Below are positions 59,800 through 64,000 of a stretch of DNA of 64,000 nucleotides, in pieces. The position numbers and the translations under genes are program-made. The first letter of the stretch is position 1. Every line of letters begins with the position of its first letter. A model generated the notes under the pieces. The model worked only from the letters and a program-made list of their open reading frames with translations, was not told where the DNA came from and searched no databases. The DNA is from Sulfitobacter mediterraneus (lineage in GTDB: Bacteria > Pseudomonadota > Alphaproteobacteria > Rhodobacterales > Rhodobacteraceae), in contig NZ_QBKU01000003.1 in NCBI RefSeq assembly GCF_003054325.1, positions 310,001 through 374,000 of the forward strand. Direction: 5' to 3'.

Positions 59800-60594
59800 T
59801 TATAGTGTACCTTGCCGCAGCTTGCTGGGCGGGAGTCCGGTATGGTGTTGTATAAAGCGGGTAAAATAAGCGGCTGATCCAAATCCGAGGTGCCGCGCGA
59901 TGTCTTTTGCCGGCTGGGCCGTTTCCCCCAACAGGCTGCGCCCGGCGTGTAACACGCGTTCTGTCAGCAGATCTGCCGCTGTCTTGCCCGTCGCCGATTT
60001 TACCGCGCGAGTCAGATGTGTCGAGGTTACGCCCAACTCATCCGCATAGGCCGCCATGCTTGCCCCGGTCTGATAGCCCGCGGACAACAGATTGCAGTAG
60101 CGCTGGCTCAGCCGTCCGGCGGCGTTACGACGGTCCGGAACATGTTCATCCTGCATGATCTGCCGCCGCAACCAGACCGAGATCAGCGCGGTATGTGCCT
60201 CAAGCGCATCCTGCCGGAGCGGCCGTTGCTGCGATTGTTCGCGCTGTGCGGCCTCGATCAAGGCCGTGAGTTCCGATTGGGTTGTCACATCCCGAATGCG
60301 CAGGTGTCGCGGCATTTCCGGCAGGCGCAGCGGTGTGCCTTGCGGGATCAGGACCGCTTGCCCCATGCTTTGCCGCCCCATATCCATTGAAAACAACGCC
60401 CCCGCGGGCACCCAAAGCGCGTTATGCGCCCCGATCCCGCGCCGCAGACCATCCAGCAGGGCGCGTCCCTGACCACGGGTGATCCAGACCAGCAAATGAT
60501 GGCTTCGGTCATGGGCCAGCTGCACCTGCCAATCCTGCCCGCCGCTGAGCTGGGCAAGGGTCAGAACCTGAATGTCAGTGGCCATTGGGGTCAT
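59800..60594 (-). CDS. AraC family transcriptional regulator
   Basis: 264 aa. An N-terminal cupin-like sensor (LLVWITRGQGRALLDG, LWVPAGALFSMDMG) precedes the C-terminal double helix-turn-helix: SMAAYADELGVTSTHLTRAVKSATG and DIARHLGFGSAAYFTRFIQHHTGLPPS (both given in outline, residues about 178-260). ATG at 60585 is an alternative start. It lies 262 bases upstream of the permease genes on the same strand and may control them. A hairpin separates it from miaA. Confidence 0.9.
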   Translation of the reverse strand: MTPMATDIQVLTLAQLSGGQDWQVQLAHDRSHHLLVWITRGQGRALLDGLRRGIGAHNALWVPAGALFSMDMGRQSMGQAVLIPQGTPLRLPEMPRHLRIRDVTTQSELTALIEAAQREQSQQRPLRQDALEAHTALISVWLRRQIMQDEHVPDRRNAAGRLSQRYCNLLSAGYQTGASMAAYADELGVTSTHLTRAVKSATGKTAADLLTERVLHAGRSLLGETAQPAKDIARHLGFGSAAYFTRFIQHHTGLPPSKLRQGTL

Positions 60595-60676
60595 GCAATT
60601 ATCGCTTTATTGAAATTCGGTTGGAATTTCCTAAAGGAATAAAGCGGCAATTGTGTGCAAAATGCAAGTTAATGCT

Positions 60677-60697
60677 GAGGGTAGGGGTGCTACCCTC
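60677..60697 (-). terminator. Hairpin overlapping the miaA stop codon
   Basis: GAGGGTAG (60677-60684) and CTACCCTC (60690-60697) form a perfect 8-bp stem with a 5-base loop; the miaA TAG lies within one arm. No T run follows on the minus strand, so termination would be weak. Confidence 0.45.
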
Positions 60698-61580
60698 GGT
60701 TGATTTTGTGCCAATTGGCCATTTTCGACCGCATCCAGGTGCGCTGGCGCTTTGCGAACTGGCGCGTTGCGATCACCGCGTTTTGTCTGGCTTGATCAAG
60801 GGTTAGATCCCCGTCCAGATATTGCATCAACTCTGGCACACCGATGGCGCGGTGGGCGGGCAGGGCAGGATCATAAACGCCGCGCACGGCCTCTACCTCA
60901 TCCAGCGCACCTTGCTCGATCATCAGATCAAACCGCCGCGCGATCCGGTCGTTGAGCCAATCTTTATCCACGTCAAAAACAACCGGAAAGCTCTGATCAA
61001 GCGGCAGTGGGGCCGGGCCGGTTTGCTTTTGCCAGTCTGCCAGCGGTCTGCCTGTGGCGTGCTGTACCTCCCATGCACGTTGCACCCGCGCCCGGTTTTG
61101 CACGTCGATCCGGGCTTGGGTCTCGGCATCCACGCCCTGTAACAGCACCTCAAGCGTCAATTCATCCGCTTGCGCACGGACCTCTGGCGGGGTGGCCGGG
61201 ATCTCGGCAAGGCCTTGTGTCAGCGCGGAAAAGTACAATCCGGTGCCGCCGACAATAATGGGGCGTTGCCCGGCATACAGCAAAGGCACCACCTCGCGCA
61301 GCCAATGGCCTGTGGAATAAGGCGCCGTGGCGGCCACATGCCCATAAAGCAGATGCGGCGCCTGTGCCTCTTCTTCCTTTGAGGGCCGCGCCGTGATCAC
61401 CCGCCAACAGTCGTAAACCTGACTGCCATCAGCATTCACAACCACGCCGCCCTGCGCCGCCGCGATCTCAAGCGCCAAAGCCGATTTGCCCGATGCCGTT
61501 GGCCCCGCGATCAGAACCGGTTGCTCTGGTGACAGGCCATCCAACAGGGTTTGGAATTGAGAAGACGTCGGATGCGGCAT
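60690..61580 (-). CDS. miaA: tRNA dimethylallyltransferase
   Basis: Transfers the dimethylallyl group to A37 of tRNAs that read codons starting with U. 296 aa. The P-loop is GPTASGKS near residue 26; the substrate segment reads [19 protein letters not shown], with an inserted Gly compared with the usual DSMQVY form; [14 protein letters not shown] and the C-terminal [17 protein letters not shown] are conserved. Divergent from pyrH across a 98-base gap. Confidence 0.94.
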   Translation of the reverse strand: MPHPTSSQFQTLLDGLSPEQPVLIAGPTASGKSALALEIAAAQGGVVVNADGSQVYDCWRVITARPSKEEEAQAPHLLYGHVAATAPYSTGHWLREVVPLLYAGQRPIIVGGTGLYFSALTQGLAEIPATPPEVRAQADELTLEVLLQGVDAETQARIDVQNRARVQRAWEVQHATGRPLADWQKQTGPAPLPLDQSFPVVFDVDKDWLNDRIARRFDLMIEQGALDEVEAVRGVYDPALPAHRAIGVPELMQYLDGDLTLDQARQNAVIATRQFAKRQRTWMRSKMANWHKINRG

Positions 61581-61678
61581 TTCTTTGGGCTTACCTGATA
61601 CTTTACATTGAACCTTGCCGCCATTTGCGACATTTTGCGCCCAAATGAAAACCCCAGAGCCCTCCGAAAGGTGCCACC

Positions 61679-62407
61679 ATGCCCCAAGACGCCCCGCAGA
61701 CCAGTTTCAACCGCGTGATGCTGAAGATTTCAGGGGAGGCGTTGATGGGGGATCAGGGCTTTGGCTTGCACCCGCCCACCGTTGAACGGATCGCCCGCGA
61801 AGTACAAAGCGTGCATGAGATGGGTGTCGAGATCTGTATGGTCATCGGCGGCGGCAATATCTTTCGCGGGTTGCAAGGCAGTGCGCAAGGGATGGAGCGG
61901 ACCACGGCGGACTACATGGGGATGCTGGCGACGGTGATGAACGCACTGGCGATGCAATCCTCGCTGGAAGGTCTGGGCATTCACACACGAGTTATTTCGG
62001 CAATCACCATGAACGAAGTGGCCGAGCCCTATATCCGCCGCCGCGCCGTGCGGCACCTTGAAAAGAAACGGGTTTGCATCTTTGCCGCGGGCACCGGCAA
62101 CCCTTACTTTACCACAGATACCGCCGCGACCCTGCGGGCCAACGAGATGTCTTGCGAGGCGATCTTTAAGGGCACCAAAGTCGATGGTGTCTACGACAAA
62201 GACCCGAACAAATTTGACGATGCCAAACGCTATGATGATGTAAGCTACGACGATGTGCTGGCCAAACGGCTTGGCGTTATGGACGCATCGGCCATCGCAT
62301 TGGCCCGCGACAACAATCTGCCGATTATTGTCTTCTCGCTGGACGAACCGGGCGGGTTCCGCGGCATTCTGGCGGGCGAGGGCACCTATACCCGCGTGCA
62401 CGGCTAG
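61679..62407 (+). CDS. pyrH: Uridylate kinase
   Basis: UMP to UDP kinase of the amino-acid-kinase fold. 242 aa. Signatures: [22 protein letters not shown], the GTP/regulatory region [34 protein letters not shown] and [13 protein letters not shown]. The start has GAAAGG eight bases upstream. First of the conserved pyrH-frr-uppS-cdsA order seen across proteobacteria, where tsf usually comes before; here miaA is divergent instead. Confidence 0.96.
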   Translation: MPQDAPQTSFNRVMLKISGEALMGDQGFGLHPPTVERIAREVQSVHEMGVEICMVIGGGNIFRGLQGSAQGMERTTADYMGMLATVMNALAMQSSLEGLGIHTRVISAITMNEVAEPYIRRRAVRHLEKKRVCIFAAGTGNPYFTTDTAATLRANEMSCEAIFKGTKVDGVYDKDPNKFDDAKRYDDVSYDDVLAKRLGVMDASAIALARDNNLPIIVFSLDEPGGFRGILAGEGTYTRVHG

Positions 62408-62531
62408 GGCCGGCGAATGCCCACTGGTCATTGTACCAACTGTTGATTTATACTTGTACCAAAGCGCGTTCCGAGAGCCAAATGGCCGGTCCGCGCCCGA
62501 AATGAGCCCGAATTGAGGATGAGAAAACCCC

Positions 62532-63095
62532 ATGGCAGATGATTTTATTCTGGACACTGATGACCTTGAGCGCCGCATGAATGGTGCCATTTCCTCTTTG
62601 CGGACGGAGTTTTCGTCCCTGCGCACGGGCCGCGCGTCCGCATCGATGCTTGAGCCCGTTATGGTTGACGCCTACGGCTCCATGACCCCGATCAATCAGG
62701 TCGGCACTGTCAACGTGCCAGAGCCGCGCATGGTCACCATCAATGTCTGGGACAAAGGGCTGGTGGGTAAAGTGGAAAAGGCGATCCGCGAAAGCGGCCT
62801 TGGCATCAATCCACAGCTCAACGGCACCATTATCATGCTGCCCATTCCCGAACTGAACGAAGAGCGTCGCCGTGATCTGACCAAAGTGGCGGGGCAATAT
62901 GCCGAACATGCCCGTGTTTCGATCCGCAACCTGCGCCGTGACGGGATGGACCAGATCAAAAAGGCCAAGGCCGACGGGATGTCCGAGGACGATCAAAAAT
63001 TCTGGGAAACCGAAATGCAAGATTTGACGGATAAGTTTATCGCGCTGATCGACGAGCAGCTGGAAACCAAACAAGCCGAGATCATGCAGGTCTGA
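62532..63095 (+). CDS. frr: Ribosome recycling factor
   Basis: Splits post-termination ribosomes with EF-G. 187 aa, the usual size. Domain I helices include [20 protein letters not shown] and domain [18 protein letters not shown]; the C-terminal helix runs [20 protein letters not shown]. Ribosome site AGGATGAG lies 9-16 bases upstream. A 124-base gap after pyrH contains a TTGTACCAA direct repeat. A terminator follows. Confidence 0.96.
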   Translation: MADDFILDTDDLERRMNGAISSLRTEFSSLRTGRASASMLEPVMVDAYGSMTPINQVGTVNVPEPRMVTINVWDKGLVGKVEKAIRESGLGINPQLNGTIIMLPIPELNEERRRDLTKVAGQYAEHARVSIRNLRRDGMDQIKKAKADGMSEDDQKFWETEMQDLTDKFIALIDEQLETKQAEIMQV

Positions 63096-63104
63096 CCCTG
63101 CTTT

Positions 63105-63131
63105 AGGGCCGTCCCAGAGGCGGCCTTTTTT
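63105..63131 (+). terminator. Intrinsic terminator between frr and uppS
   Basis: GGCCG (63107-63111) and CGGCC (63121-63125), extended by weaker pairs, precede TTTTTT. It would reduce transcription from pyrH-frr into uppS-cdsA, which may have their own start. Confidence 0.75.
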
Positions 63132-63188
63132 CTGGGACAATTGCCGTGGCATTGCGCCCACGCCCCCTCAAGCGGAGCACCGCACGCG

Positions 63189-63941
63189 ATGAACATCCCC
63201 CAAAAGGCGGACCAGACCCCAGAGCCAGAGATCACGCCAGGCGGCCCGCGCCATGTTGCGATCATCATGGATGGTAATGGCCGCTGGGCCACACAGCGCG
63301 GGCGTCCGCGCCTGTTCGGCCATCATGCAGGGGCACGGCGGGTGCGTGAAATTGTACAATCTTGTCCGGATTTTGGCGTCAAGTATCTGACAATATTCGC
63401 CTTTTCCACGGAAAATTGGAAGCGTACACAGGTTGAAGTGGCGGGGCTGATGAGCCTGTTTCGCCGCTACATCACAAAAGAAACCCGTGCGCTTAGCGAA
63501 GATGGTGTGCGTGTACGTTTCATCGGGGATCGGCTGCGCCTTGATGACAAATTGATCAAGCTGATGAACGACCTCGAAGCGGCAACTGCCCATAACGATA
63601 AGGTCAATCTGACCATCGCCATCAACTATGGTGGCCGCGATGAGGTGGCCCGCGCCACCAAACGGCTGGCACAGGATGTCGCGGCGGGGCGGCTTGACCC
63701 CGAATCCGTAGATGAAGAAACGCTGCCAAGGTATTTGGATACTTACGTTTTGCCAGATCCAGACCTTGTGATCCGCACCAGCGGTGAGGCGCGGATTTCG
63801 AACTTTCTGCTGTGGCAATCGGCCTATGCGGAATACGAGTTTATTGACACCCTTTGGCCCGATTTCACCCGCGAGGAATTTGGCAGCCTGTGTGCCTCCT
63901 ACGGGGGCAGGGATCGGCGTTTTGGTGCTGTGAAAACCTGA
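63189..63941 (+). CDS. uppS: Undecaprenyl diphosphate synthase (cis-prenyltransferase)
   Basis: Makes the C55 lipid carrier for peptidoglycan and other glycans. 250 aa from ATG 63189 (GCGGAG upstream). Catalytic Asp is in AIIMDGNGRWA; GHHAGARRVREIV, FAFSTENWKR, INYGGRDEVARA, and the C-terminal LVIRTSGEARISNFLLWQSAY with EFIDTLWPDF are all conserved. It ends ten bases before cdsA. Confidence 0.96.
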   Translation: MNIPQKADQTPEPEITPGGPRHVAIIMDGNGRWATQRGRPRLFGHHAGARRVREIVQSCPDFGVKYLTIFAFSTENWKRTQVEVAGLMSLFRRYITKETRALSEDGVRVRFIGDRLRLDDKLIKLMNDLEAATAHNDKVNLTIAINYGGRDEVARATKRLAQDVAAGRLDPESVDEETLPRYLDTYVLPDPDLVIRTSGEARISNFLLWQSAYAEYEFIDTLWPDFTREEFGSLCASYGGRDRRFGAVKT

Positions 63942-63951
63942 GGAAAAGACG

Positions 63952-64000
63952 ATGGCCAAAAATCCTGAACAATGGTCGGACCTGACCGCGCGGATGTTCT
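63952..64000 (+). CDS. cdsA: Phosphatidate cytidylyltransferase, first codons (partial)
   Basis: The ATG at 63952 follows GAGGAAA (63940-63946) and gives MAKNPEQWSDLTARMF before the window ends. The sequence itself is too short to identify; the call rests on the conserved gene order uppS-cdsA and on the S-D-L-x-x-R start typical of CdsA. Confidence 0.7.
   Translation, partial: MAKNPEQWSDLTARMF

Overview
The window looks like chromosomal DNA of an alphaproteobacterium of the Roseobacter group (Rhodobacteraceae). The grounds are high GC, TRAP and peptide ABC transporters, a one-cysteine DksA, DUF2852, DUF2927 and DUF6778 family proteins, the RNA methyltransferase/PIN pair typical of Rhodobacterales, RTX and Hint-domain secreted proteins, and two large dimethylglycine/sarcosine dehydrogenase-like enzymes. 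The genus cannot be fixed from the sequence alone. No prophage, insertion sequence, CRISPR array, rRNA operon or replication origin was seen.

Layout. 1-5100: the edge of a probable sensor kinase gene, divergent from a Tat-exported TRAP solute receptor with two unusually long membrane subunits (dctP-dctQ-dctM). 5100-7500: bpt, an RDD protein and DUF2852 on the minus strand, then a palindrome-rich non-coding stretch. 7500-13740: ybaK divergent from glnE, a small conserved gene, a lipoprotein, and a coupled RNA methyltransferase/PIN pair. 13750-19550: a minus-strand run of a MoxR ATPase, a DUF2927 lipoprotein, a 55-residue membrane protein, a VWA protein, a P450 and an M48 peptidase. 19700-25900: dksA, a flavin monooxygenase, an arginine/ornithine module (rocF-ctlX-ocd) with a divergent Lrp-type regulator, dsbB and a YqaA-type protein. 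26000-37100: tRNA-Leu, followed by an accessory-looking stretch (Rieske oxygenase, DUF1330-like/HxlR pair, an unknown protein, a second VTT-type protein, a DUF4214/RTX protein, a MerR/SDR pair and an 1152-residue cadherin-like/RTX/Hint protein). 37100-42900: a MobA-like nucleotidyltransferase and two divergent FAD/GcvT-domain dehydrogenases. 43000-49600: CorC/HlyC, a phosphoesterase, xerD, a helical exported protein, a 49-residue membrane protein, aroK and aroB. 49600-54800: a chemoreceptor, ssb, a lytic transglycosylase and a periplasmic protein. 54800-60600: a peptide-type ABC transporter lacking its binding protein, and an AraC regulator. 60700-64000: miaA divergent from pyrH-frr-uppS-cdsA.

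How the genes fit together. Uptake (TRAP and ABC) and catabolism of nitrogen-rich osmolytes and amino acids (arginine to ornithine to proline; methylated glycines) are the main metabolic themes, set among housekeeping genes for translation, replication, the shikimate pathway and undecaprenyl lipid synthesis. I found no clear undescribed defence or mobile system. The most promising leads are regulatory and structural: a pair of identical dyads placed symmetrically between the two dehydrogenase genes, a 14-bp direct repeat between rocF and lrp, a MerR-type stretched promoter before the SDR gene, a three-copy interspersed palindromic repeat, a methyltransferase start codon inside the loop of a terminator-like hairpin, and two small membrane-protein genes that are easy to miss.
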